Shown: one piece after another, positions 1 through 5,922 of the stretch
How positions within the stretch are numbered: position 1 is the first letter of the stretch
Layout of the letters: each line of letters starts with the position of its first letter
Assembly: GCA_964636385.1 (NCBI GenBank)
Contig: CAZWSC010000051.1
Span: 1 to 10,761 of the forward strand
DNA from: CAZWSC01 sp964636385
GTDB lineage: Bacteria > Eisenbacteria > RBG-16-71-46 > CAIMUX01
Direction of reading: 5' to 3'
DNA length: 10,761 bases
The notes under the pieces: model-generated
Seen by the model: the letters and a program-made list of their open reading frames with translations, nothing else
Database searches by the model: none
Told to the model about the DNA's origin: nothing
Made by a program: the position numbers and the translations under genes

Positions 1-2
1 TG

Positions 3-920
3 CTCGAACGGCTTGCGGAGGGCGTCGAACTGGAAGGGACCGTAAACCGCATCGAGAGCTTCGGCGCATTCGTCGATCTTGGCGGACTGGACGGCCTCGT
101 TCATGTATCGGAGATCAGCCACAGTCGCGTTGAGCATACCGGCGAGGTGGTCGCCGTGGGGCAGCGTGTGAAGGTCAGGGTGCTCAATGTCGGCAAGGAC
201 GACCGCGGACGGCCGCGAATAGGCCTTTCCATGAAGGCGGTCGAGCCGGATCCGTGGATGGAGGTCGAGGAGCAGTACTGGGAAGGCCGCAGGGTCTCCG
301 GAACGGTGGTACGTGTTGCCGAGTTCGGCGCATTCGTCAACCTCTCCCCCGGCATTGACGGGCTTGTGCACGTCTCCGAGCTGGATCTGAAGCCGGTCGG
401 CCATCCCAGGGACGCAGTAGAGGTCGGCCAGATGGTTGAAGTGGTGGTCCTCTCGGTAAACACGGAGAGGAGGAGGATCTCCCTTTCCATCAGGGATGCC
501 CTTGCCGCAGACCATCCGGCCCCCTCCGGCCCGGGTGCGGGCGGCATCGAGCTGCCTGAACCGAAGCCTGGGCTTCAGACGGACGGGTTCGTCAGCGGGA
601 TCAAACAGTACGGCCTGTTCGTCGACCTGCCTGAGTTCGGCCATCGCGCGCGCGGGCTTGTCCCGCACGAGGAGACCGGGGAGCCGCGCGGTACGGATCT
701 GTCGAGGCGTTACAGCACCGGCGACAAGCTTCGCGTCGAGATCATCGAAGTGGATTCAGCAGGGAAGATCCGCCTCAGCATGACGCGTGTCCGGGATCGT
801 GCGGAGCAGGAGCGATTCGAGCAGTACCGCGAGGCGGCAGGTCAGGCGAAGGGTGAAGACGGGGCGATGGCGGAGGCGCTCCGGCGGGCGATGGAGGATG
901 CTCAGAAGCGGAAGGGCTGA
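3..920 (+). CDS. S1 RNA-binding domain protein (ribosomal protein S1-like), 5' partial
   Basis: The reading frame is already open at the window edge, so 305 C-terminal residues are visible and the true start lies upstream. Three OB-fold S1 repeats can be read. Repeat 1 (about residues 8-78) has EGTVNRIESFGAFVDL and GLVHVSEI. Repeat 2 (about 97-166) has GTVVRVAEFGAFVNL and GLVHVSEL. Repeat 3 (about 192-262) is diverged, with DGFVSGIKQYGLFVDL and GLVPHEE. The tail (about 263-305) is charged, Glu/Arg/Lys-rich and probably helical. S1 repeats bind single-stranded RNA, and tandem sets of this kind occur in ribosomal protein S1 and its paralogues, which help recruit mRNA to the 30S subunit. Ribosomal S1 normally has four to six repeats, so more should lie upstream. 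Internal GTG codons such as the one at 147 are not the start, because S1 homology continues before them. A specialised S1 paralogue remains possible. Confidence 0.9.
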   Translation, partial: LERLAEGVELEGTVNRIESFGAFVDLGGLDGLVHVSEISHSRVEHTGEVVAVGQRVKVRVLNVGKDDRGRPRIGLSMKAVEPDPWMEVEEQYWEGRRVSGTVVRVAEFGAFVNLSPGIDGLVHVSELDLKPVGHPRDAVEVGQMVEVVVLSVNTERRRISLSIRDALAADHPAPSGPGAGGIELPEPKPGLQTDGFVSGIKQYGLFVDLPEFGHRARGLVPHEETGEPRGTDLSRRYSTGDKLRVEIIEVDSAGKIRLSMTRVRDRAEQERFEQYREAAGQAKGEDGAMAEALRRAMEDAQKRKG

Positions 921-994
921 CGGCCGCGGAAGGAGCGATGGCCACCGTCCGCCGAGCGCGGCGGAGGCAGCACCCGCATACCAGGAGGTGAACT

Positions 995-2146
995 ATGCGC
1001 ATGGATCGCGTAACCAGCCCGGATGTGCTGCCCCGGCAGGCACTTCGTTCCCGACCGCTTAGGCGTTCCGCCGCCCTGTCGGCTCTGATCCTGGCCTCGA
1101 TCCTGTCGGCGGCATCTCCGGCGCGGGCTTCAGGGCCGGCCGGGACCTACTCCATTGCAGCCTTCGATCCCGGCACGGGAGAAGCGGGAGTGGCGGTGCA
1201 ATCCTGTGTATTCGGAGTCGGGCCGCGTGTCGCCTGGGTCAGGGGGGGCGTAGGGGCGGTCGCCACGCAGGCTCAATCCAACGAATCGTTCGGTCCGGAC
1301 GGCCTGCGTCTCATGGCATCAGGGCTGTCGGCCGGGGAGACACTGGACTCCCTGCTGGCAGGCGACCCGGAACGGGACGCAAGGCAGGTCGGGATCGTGG
1401 ATGTCCGGGGAGGTGTCGCTGCATGGACCGGGCCGAACTGTAATGCATGGGCGGGAGATTCCTCGGGGGTATACTTCACCTGCCAGGGGAACATCCTGGC
1501 GGGCGAGGATGTGGTGCGCGACATGGTCACGGCCTTCCTCGACACCGGGGGAGAAGATCTTGCCCGTCGCATGCTTGCCGCGCTGGACGCGGCGCAGGCG
1601 GCCGGAGGCGACACCAGGGGGCAGCAGTCCGCCGCGATACTTATCGGAAGGGCGCACCCGCAGTTCCCCGAGTATGCAGAGAGGTATGTCGACATCAGGG
1701 TGGACGACCATCCTGAACCGCTTGCCGAGCTTCGCCGCCAGTACGAAATGTACGAGTCCTGGGGTCTCCTTCAGGCCCGCCTTCGTTTTGCTGATCTGTA
1801 CGATGCCGGGGGCGACTCACTTGCCGCCCGCAGGGAGAGGCAGTTCGCGGGTGATCTGATGCTGCGCGCCCTGGAGGACGACCTTCAGGACCCGGAAATG
1901 CTGAACGCGCTCGCCTGGTTCTCGGCCGTCAGCAACCTGTACCTGCCACAGGCCCTGGAGGCTGCAACGCGCGCGGTGGCGCTGGCGCCGGAAAACTGGC
2001 ATATCCTGGATACACTGGCGGAGATTCATTACCGAATGGGTGATGCACGGAAAGCGATCGAGGTGCAGACACGGGCCCTTGAGCTGGCTCCGGACGACAC
2101 CTATCTGCTGGAGCAGCTGGAGAGGTTCCGCAGCGGGCTGGAGTAG
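995..2146 (+). CDS. Exported DUF1028 (Ntn-hydrolase-like) protein with C-terminal TPRs
   Basis: A 383-residue protein. The ATG is set by AGGAGG at 983-988, six bases upstream. Residues 20-45 look like a signal peptide: an Arg-rich n-region, a hydrophobic core ALSALILASILSA, and an ARA cleavage motif at 43-45, which implies export. DUF1028 spans about 51-250. It opens with TYSIAAFDPGTGEAGVAVQS, continues with RGGVGAVATQA and QGNILAG, and carries the hallmark GGDTRGQQSAAILI (204-217) and YVDIRVDDHPEP. The family is annotated as Ntn-hydrolase-like, and its substrate is not established. By analogy Thr51, preceded by Gly50, would be the nucleophile. The C-terminal part (about 300-375) is helical and TPR-like, with paired segments ALEAATRAVALAPENWHILD and ARKAIEVQTRALELAPDD, probably for protein contacts. 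The gene follows the S1 gene by 74 bp and ends 14 bp before a convergent gene. The domain call is solid; the function is open. Confidence 0.88.
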   Translation: MRMDRVTSPDVLPRQALRSRPLRRSAALSALILASILSAASPARASGPAGTYSIAAFDPGTGEAGVAVQSCVFGVGPRVAWVRGGVGAVATQAQSNESFGPDGLRLMASGLSAGETLDSLLAGDPERDARQVGIVDVRGGVAAWTGPNCNAWAGDSSGVYFTCQGNILAGEDVVRDMVTAFLDTGGEDLARRMLAALDAAQAAGGDTRGQQSAAILIGRAHPQFPEYAERYVDIRVDDHPEPLAELRRQYEMYESWGLLQARLRFADLYDAGGDSLAARRERQFAGDLMLRALEDDLQDPEMLNALAWFSAVSNLYLPQALEAATRAVALAPENWHILDTLAEIHYRMGDARKAIEVQTRALELAPDDTYLLEQLERFRSGLE

Positions 2147-2160
2147 GCGCTTGTGGCCTG

Positions 2161-2466
2161 TCAGATCCCCATGTGCGCCTTGGCAGCCTCGCTGGCGTGT
2201 TCGGCAGGGTCCCAGCGCGGTCTCCAGACCAGGTTGACATCGACTTCCACGACCCCGTCCAATCTCATCGCCTTCTCCCTGACATCCGCAACAAGCTGAG
2301 GCCCGAAGAGGCACATGGGACTTGTCAGGGTCATCTCAATCTGCACCATCGCGCCACCCATGAGAACGTCGACGCTGTATATCAGGCCCATGTCCACGAT
2401 GCTGAGCTCCAGCTCCGGGTCTCTTATCGGCCTCAAGGCCTCGATCACCTTGTCCTTGGTAAGCAT
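2161..2466 (-). CDS. MIP18/DUF59 family Fe-S cluster assembly protein (SufT/PaaD-like)
   Basis: A 101-residue single-domain protein. Family signatures are DPELELSIVDMGLIY (17-30), MTLTSP with the conserved Cys52 directly after it, and a late PRWDP (83-87). The MIP18/DUF59 family helps deliver or mature Fe-S clusters on target proteins; SufT and the PaaD N-terminal domain belong to it, and Cys52 matches the family's conserved cysteine. The usual Gly-Cys-Pro at that site reads Met-Cys-Leu here, a modest departure. The ATG has AGGAGG (complement of 2474-2479) seven bases upstream, so the start is secure. There is no suf or isc cluster beside it. It stands alone, convergent with the DUF1028 gene, with a candidate promoter about 190 bp upstream. 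The cytosolic assembly role is inferred from the family; the client protein is unknown. Confidence 0.88.
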   Translation of the reverse strand: MLTKDKVIEALRPIRDPELELSIVDMGLIYSVDVLMGGAMVQIEMTLTSPMCLFGPQLVADVREKAMRLDGVVEVDVNLVWRPRWDPAEHASEAAKAHMGI

Positions 2467-2657
2467 CGTCCCCCCTCCTGTGTTTACAACCTCATCGCTC
2501 TCGTGGCTTCAGCCGGGATCCCTGCCGCTGCGGCTTTCCTGCCCGAGGGGTGACCTGTCCGGGTGCAGGTGGTGGTGTTCCCTCAGGGGGAGGCGCTTCC
2601 CGCCGCGTTCCATGGTCCGTGACGTCTTGTCCTTCCGACGGCGCCTCACCAGGCGGC

Positions 2658-2686
2658 ATTCTAGCCTAGTCGATGCCTCCAGCCAA
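2658..2686 (-). promoter_or_regulatory. Candidate sigma70-type promoter for the MIP18-family gene
   Basis: On the minus strand TTGGCT (complement of 2681-2686) is followed after exactly 17 bp by TAGAAT (complement of 2658-2663). These match the TTGACA and TATAAT consensus in four and five of six positions. The AT-rich -10 stands out in GC-rich surroundings. Transcription would begin near 2651 and give a leader of about 185 nt before the ATG at 2466. Inferred from sequence only. Confidence 0.4.
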
Positions 2687-2740
2687 GGAATCTAACCTCG
2701 ATTGTGGCTGCCACATGATTCTGTCATGGCTGACTGCTAC

Positions 2741-2891
2741 GTGAAAATGTCACCCCATTATGGGAGACACACACGTTTTGAGTCGCAAGGAGTTGCCGCG
2801 GCCGGGGCTGGTACGGCTTGCCCTGGCACTGCGCGGGTCCTGGCGGGGGCAGGCGATTGGCCGGATTGTGTTATGCGGCCAAAGGTTATGA
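2741..2891 (+). pseudogene. Possible decayed transposase N-terminus (IS1202/ISNCY-like)
   Basis: In the frame from 2775 the translation begins VLSRKELPRPGLVRLALA, then loses sense and stops at 2889-2891. This resembles the N-terminal helix-turn-helix start of IS1202/ISNCY-type transposases, which often read LSRKEL followed by a leucine-rich helix and a GQAA/RQVQRL stretch. Broken echoes follow here (GQAIGR, CGQRL), possibly out of frame. Just upstream, 2741-2753 reads GTGAAAATGTCAC, a GTGA/TCAC inverted repeat of the kind seen at some insertion-sequence ends. No start codon, catalytic domain or second end is visible. The match is from memory of family patterns and covers fewer than 40 residues, so this is tentative. 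Confidence 0.3.
2857..2882 (-). terminator. Hairpin downstream of the MFS gene
   Basis: A perfect 7-bp inverted repeat, TTGGCCG (2857-2863) and CGGCCAA (2876-2882), with a 12-nt loop starts about 27 nt beyond the MFS stop codon. It lacks a U-tract on the minus strand, so intrinsic termination is only possible. It overlaps the transposase-like remnant. Confidence 0.28.
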
Positions 2892-2908
2892 CGTCCTGTG
2901 CCGTTCGG

Positions 2909-4111
2909 TCAGATCGCGCCGGGTTGTGGCACCTCGTCTCTGACCGGCACGCGAATCCGGAGGCAGAGGATGAACCCGGCCAGAGCGAGGCCGCCAGCGA
3001 TCAGGAACACCCAGCGGTAGCCCCAGGCCTCCCAGATGTACCCGGAGAGAATGGGGAGCGACATCGCAACCGAGTGGTCGATGGTGATCCCCAGCGATAC
3101 CGTCGGTGTGATGTCCGCCTGCTCCACTGCTATCTTCTTCAGGTACGTGGTGCGCGCCACGCGCAGTGCGAACAACACGATGTCCAGGACATAGGCGGCG
3201 TAGAGCATGTACAGGGCCCATGGTTCGGCCAGGAGGTCTGTGGCGAACGCATAGGTGAGGCAGATCGCCAGGAAGATCATTTCGTCCACTGCCAGCACGG
3301 TGCGTTCACCCAGCCAGTCGATCACGTCCCCGAGCAGGGGACGCACTATGACCCCGAGGGTCGCTGCGATGAAGTAGAGCAGCGCGATTGTCGCTACAGG
3401 CGTTCCGTGAATGGATATCAGCACCCACGAGCCGAACACGAGGAAGATCTGCTTGCGAATGCCGAAGAGCGCGCTGATGGCGTAGAAGAGACCGTACCTG
3501 CGCCGGATGATGAGGCGGCGGGGCGGGCGCTTCTCGCCTGTTCCCGTCTGCAGGCGGTAGTAGAACCAGGCCGAGACGAAGGCGAACAGGCCGCCCGCCA
3601 GGAAGAACAGCCGGTAGTCATTGCCGATGAGCCGTGCAAGCAGGAAGACAAGGCCTACTCCGGTAATGGTCCCGAGATTGCGGGCGCCGCCCAGCTGCCC
3701 CAGGCGCCGTCCCTCGGCTCCCTTGTGAGCCAGCCTGAGTCCGAGAGGGCCCTCAACCGCGAAGAGGATGTGATCGCCGAGCGACCAGACGACTATCCAG
3801 GCCACCAGGGGCAGGGTGCCGGGAGCAAGGCATCCAAGTCCGATCGCGCCGACTCCGCTCAGCAGCATCGCCACGGTGGCCATGCGTCCCTCTCTCATCC
3901 GCATGAGCATTGCGCTCGCTATGAAGAAGAGGAGGAATCCGGGCAGTTCCCGCGGAAGCTCCAGCCAGCCGCGCGAGGCTGCGTCGAAGCTGTGCACCTC
4001 GGCCAGGTAGTTGTTGAGGGTCGACTGGAATATGCCGCTGGTCGCACCGAAGAAGAGCGATGCGAACAGCAGACGCAGGACGTCACGTCTCAGGTCAGGA
4101 TTGTCTTTCAT
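2909..4111 (-). CDS. Major facilitator superfamily transporter
   Basis: A 400-residue integral membrane protein of typical MFS length with about 12 predicted transmembrane helices. Clear hydrophobic segments lie near residues 11-30, 56-71, 78-95, 101-120, 147-161, 167-184, 223-247, 273-290, 299-318, 337-356 and 366-385. A basic cytoplasmic loop (about 190-208, KRPPRRLIIRRR) separates the two six-helix halves, and RPLLGDVIDWLGER (257-270) resembles the MFS loop motif GxLaDrxGrr in the second half. Substrate and direction cannot be told from sequence. The start is placed at the ATG at 4111. The frame stays open to a GTG at 4201, but the extra 30 residues are non-hydrophobic and do not look like transporter sequence. 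No good Shine-Dalgarno precedes the ATG; the nearest AGAGG is 16 nt away, so the exact start is less certain than the gene. It is divergent from the RRM gene. Confidence 0.87.
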   Translation of the reverse strand: MKDNPDLRRDVLRLLFASLFFGATSGIFQSTLNNYLAEVHSFDAASRGWLELPRELPGFLLFFIASAMLMRMREGRMATVAMLLSGVGAIGLGCLAPGTLPLVAWIVVWSLGDHILFAVEGPLGLRLAHKGAEGRRLGQLGGARNLGTITGVGLVFLLARLIGNDYRLFFLAGGLFAFVSAWFYYRLQTGTGEKRPPRRLIIRRRYGLFYAISALFGIRKQIFLVFGSWVLISIHGTPVATIALLYFIAATLGVIVRPLLGDVIDWLGERTVLAVDEMIFLAICLTYAFATDLLAEPWALYMLYAAYVLDIVLFALRVARTTYLKKIAVEQADITPTVSLGITIDHSVAMSLPILSGYIWEAWGYRWVFLIAGGLALAGFILCLRIRVPVRDEVPQPGAI

Positions 4112-4715
4112 CGATGGCGTTCCGAATCCTCTGTGAGAACAACCTGCCGAGAGTAGCGGACAGGGTGCCCTTGGTGCCACCACGCGGATTGTCGTCAGCA
4201 CACGGTCTCTCCCGAAACTGATTGTCTGCCACAGGCGACAGGTACCACCAGCGCAGGGGTTCTGGTTCTCGTTTCTGTTTGTGCGACAACAGTATATGTC
4301 TCATGGGCGCTTGTCGGGCCGCATCCCGGGGGGGGATAGATTCTGTCGTCTGGAAGATATTGCTGGACAGAGGATATCGGAGCCCTCATCATCTGCACGC
4401 AACTCCTTCAGTTCGTTGCGTGAAGTGACGATATCGGAGGAGTGTAGTCGAGCCTGAGTCCAGGGCTTGGAGGAGATCAGCTACCAGCCTATTTCGTTCC
4501 GCACTTTGGGTCTGCCCGGCCGGTGTCAACCCGTCTGTGTTTGAATCCCTTCCCAGTCAGCATTGCCAGTGCGTTTATCTGGTGCCGATGGAAGACGAGA
4601 ACCCAGCGGGCACGGCGGAAGCTCAATGAACAAGTTCTCAGGTAGGTAAAAGAAGCGCACTGTGGATTGCCTTGGGTGCGGAAAGGCGATCCTGATTGGA
4701 GAGGTACAGAGGATC
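4112..4715. other. Gene-free divergent region between the MFS and RRM genes
   Basis: About 600 bp with no ORF resembling a known protein and no recognisable tRNA or other RNA gene. It must hold the promoters of both flanking genes, although I could not find a convincing -35/-10 pair for either. Visible structure is a perfect hairpin at 4396-4422 inside two copies of GATATCGGAG (4373-4382 and 4430-4439), and a run of eight G at 4328-4335. It is unusually long for this compact window, so a long RRM leader or a small RNA is possible. Confidence 0.5.
4373..4439. repeat. 10-bp direct repeat bracketing a perfect hairpin
   Basis: GATATCGGAG occurs at 4373-4382 and 4430-4439. Between the copies, CACGCAAC (4396-4403) and GTTGCGTG (4415-4422) form a perfect 8-bp stem with an 11-nt loop. 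The unit lies about 280 bp upstream of the RRM start and could be a paired operator or part of an RNA structure. One 10-mer repeat in 600 bp can arise by chance, so function is conjecture. Confidence 0.4.
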
Positions 4716-5018
4716 ATGTCCAGTAGCAAGCTGTATGTCGGCAACCTGCCGTTCCGGGCCACCGAAGATGAACTGCGCGATCTGTTCAGCGCTCACGGCG
4801 AAGTGTTGAACGCCACGATCGTAATGGACCGGGATACCGGCAGGCCTCGCGGATTCGGTTTCGTCGAGATGTCGAACGCCGACGAGGCGCAGACCGCCAT
4901 CCAGAACCTTGACGGCAAGGATTTCCAGGGCCGCAGCCTTAAGGTGAACGTTGCTCAACCCCGCGAGAACCGTCCGCGTGGTGGTGGCGGCGGCGGTCGC
5001 GGTCATCAGGGCTGGTAG
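4716..5018 (+). CDS. RRM-type RNA-binding protein with glycine-rich tail
   Basis: A 100-residue protein with a single RNA recognition motif. RNP2 is LYVGNL (residues 6-11) and RNP1 is RGFGFVEM (about 45-52), including the aromatic residues that stack on RNA bases. The fold runs to about residue 82 (RSLKVNVAQP). The tail is short, basic and Gly/Arg-rich (RPRGGGGGGRG). Small RRM proteins of this layout occur in cyanobacteria (Rbp family), Bacteroidota and related phyla, where several are cold-induced and bind RNA; the target here is unknown. The frame is open from an ATG at 4662, but the homology begins at MSSSKLYVGN. The ATG at 4716 has purine-rich GGAGAGG at 4698-4704 and AGAGG at 4708-4712 before it, so I chose it. 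The gene appears monocistronic: divergent from the MFS gene and followed by a strong hairpin. Confidence 0.93.
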   Translation: MSSSKLYVGNLPFRATEDELRDLFSAHGEVLNATIVMDRDTGRPRGFGFVEMSNADEAQTAIQNLDGKDFQGRSLKVNVAQPRENRPRGGGGGGRGHQGW

Positions 5019-5029
5019 TCAGTGACAGC

Positions 5030-5055
5030 GGGGGGCTTCGCGACCGGAGCCCCCC
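5030..5055 (+). terminator. Strong GC hairpin after the RRM gene
   Basis: Arms 5030-5040 and 5045-5055 pair over 11 bp with one G-U and a four-base loop; six consecutive G-C pairs form the base. It starts 11 nt after the RRM stop. The following bases (ATCCATTAGT) are not a true U-tract, so it may be an L-shaped terminator or a 3'-end stabiliser rather than a classical intrinsic terminator. Confidence 0.6.
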
Positions 5056-5072
5056 ATCCATTAGTCACAATT

Positions 5073-5088
5073 CCACGGGATCCCGTGG
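5073..5088. repeat. Perfect 16-bp palindrome, possible operator
   Basis: CCACGGGATCCCGTGG is self-complementary throughout. It lies 18 bp past the RRM terminator hairpin and about 170 bp upstream of the lemA -35. It could be a dimeric repressor site or a second hairpin ending RRM transcription. No regulator gene in the window is an obvious partner. Confidence 0.4.
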
Positions 5089-5258
5089 TCGGGATGTCCG
5101 CTGTGGATACTTTTCAGCCGCCGGCCACTGATGACCGGTGGTGCACATCTCTGCGCATGGATCCGGGACTGGACCCGTCTGCGAATCCGGTTGCCCGGCA
5201 GCCTGCCATGAGCGCCGCCGGCAATCCCTCCTGCACACTTCGTCCCCATTCCGTTCCG

Positions 5259-5287
5259 TTGACGCCGCATTGCCGTGTATCTATGGT
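5259..5287 (+). promoter_or_regulatory. Sigma70-type promoter of the lemA-M48 operon
   Basis: TTGACG (5259-5264) is followed after a 17-bp spacer by TATGGT (5282-5287), five and four matches to the TTGACA/TATAAT consensus at ideal spacing. Initiation near 5294 would leave a leader of about 35 nt carrying GGAGG at 5318-5322. The position fits the operon start well. Confidence 0.5.
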
Positions 5288-5328
5288 CTGTCGGGCGCGG
5301 GCCAGACAACCCAATCCGGAGGAATACC

Positions 5329-5922
5329 ATGGTCGGTCTTATTGTCGTTGTCGTGCTGATCGGGCTCATCGTCGTGATTGTGGCAGGGTTATACAACCGC
5401 CTGGTGGCCCTTCGCAACAGGTACAAGAATGCCTACTCGCAGATCGACGTGCAGCTCAAGCGTCGGTACGACCTGATTCCCAACCTGGTCGAGACGGCCA
5501 AGGGATACATGAAGCATGAGAGGGAGACGCTGGATGCGGTGATCCGGGCACGGTCCGTTGCGGTGAATGCCGCCGGGAAGGCTGCGGAGAACCCCGGTGA
5601 TCCCCGGGCCATGCAGGAGCTGGCCGGCGCCGAATCCGGGCTGGGTGCGGTGCTGGGGCGTCTCTTCGCGCTCAGCGAGGCATATCCGGATCTGAAGGCA
5701 AACCAGAACATGATGCAGCTGACGGAGGAGCTGACCTCCACGGAGAACAGGATCGCCTTCTCTCGCCAGGCCTTCAACGATGCGATTCAGTCATACAACA
5801 CTGCGCGCGAGACATTCCCGGCGGTCCTCCTGGCCGGCATGTTCGGTTTCCAGCCGGCGGATCTCCTGAAGTCCACCGAGAGTGAGGAGGAACGGAAGGC
5901 GCCGAAGGTGTCGTTCAGCTGA
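5329..5922 (+). CDS. lemA: LemA family membrane protein
   Basis: A 197-residue protein of the usual LemA length. One N-terminal transmembrane helix (about 3-22) is followed by a long helical domain. Family hallmarks are present: NRYKNAYSQIDVQLKRRYDL-IPNLVETAKGYMKHE (33-64) and YPDLKANQNM...LTEELTSTENRIAFSRQAFNDAI (119-153), then FPAVLLAGMFGF near the end. LemA proteins are anchored with a short N-terminus outside and the bundle inside or in the periplasm, depending on the study. Their molecular role is unsettled, although they are often encoded beside membrane proteases or TPM-domain proteins. The start at 5329 is fixed by GGAGG six bases upstream; an upstream in-frame ATG at 5275 lies inside the promoter and is rejected. 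The stop overlaps the next start as TGATG, so the two products are probably translationally coupled. Confidence 0.95.
   Translation: MVGLIVVVVLIGLIVVIVAGLYNRLVALRNRYKNAYSQIDVQLKRRYDLIPNLVETAKGYMKHERETLDAVIRARSVAVNAAGKAAENPGDPRAMQELAGAESGLGAVLGRLFALSEAYPDLKANQNMMQLTEELTSTENRIAFSRQAFNDAIQSYNTARETFPAVLLAGMFGFQPADLLKSTESEEERKAPKVSFS

Larger units (their letters stand above)
2467..2908. other. Gene-free stretch between the MIP18 and MFS genes
   Basis: About 440 bp. The left part (2467-2690) is the likely promoter and 5' leader of the MIP18-family gene. The right part (about 2731-2891) holds a short transposase-like remnant and a 7-bp inverted repeat that may end MFS transcription. Forward-frame ORFs here show no recognisable protein family and are treated as non-coding. 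Confidence 0.6.
5019..5328. other. Gene-free spacer between the RRM and lemA genes
   Basis: About 310 bp. From left to right it holds a terminator-like hairpin (5030-5055), a perfect 16-bp palindrome (5073-5088), a stretch with no obvious structure, the lemA promoter (5259-5287) and the lemA Shine-Dalgarno GGAGG (5318-5322). No convincing protein-coding ORF is present. Confidence 0.6.

Noticed and set aside
2173..2695. Forward-strand open frames across the MIP18 gene and its upstream region
   Set aside because: They overlap a well-supported minus-strand gene with a good Shine-Dalgarno, and their products show no family features or plausible initiation signal.
2702..4156. A 484-codon open frame on + opposite the MFS gene
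   Set aside because: Its composition is unnaturally rich in Glu, Gln, Arg and His with no hydrophobic core or motif. It is the antisense shadow of a transporter with clear transmembrane helices, as expected in GC-rich DNA.
4112..4201. Extension of the MFS protein to a GTG at 4201
   Set aside because: The extra 30 residues are Pro/Cys/Arg-rich and non-hydrophobic, and the ordinary MFS N-terminus begins at MKDN.
4480..4570. Possible tRNA suggested by TTTGAATCCC near 4540
   Set aside because: No matching acceptor stem, D-arm or anticodon arm could be found at the right distance upstream.
5275..5328. Earlier in-frame ATG for lemA at 5275
   Set aside because: It falls within the promoter spacer, lacks a Shine-Dalgarno, and would place polar non-family residues before the conserved membrane helix; the ATG at 5329 has GGAGG at ideal spacing.
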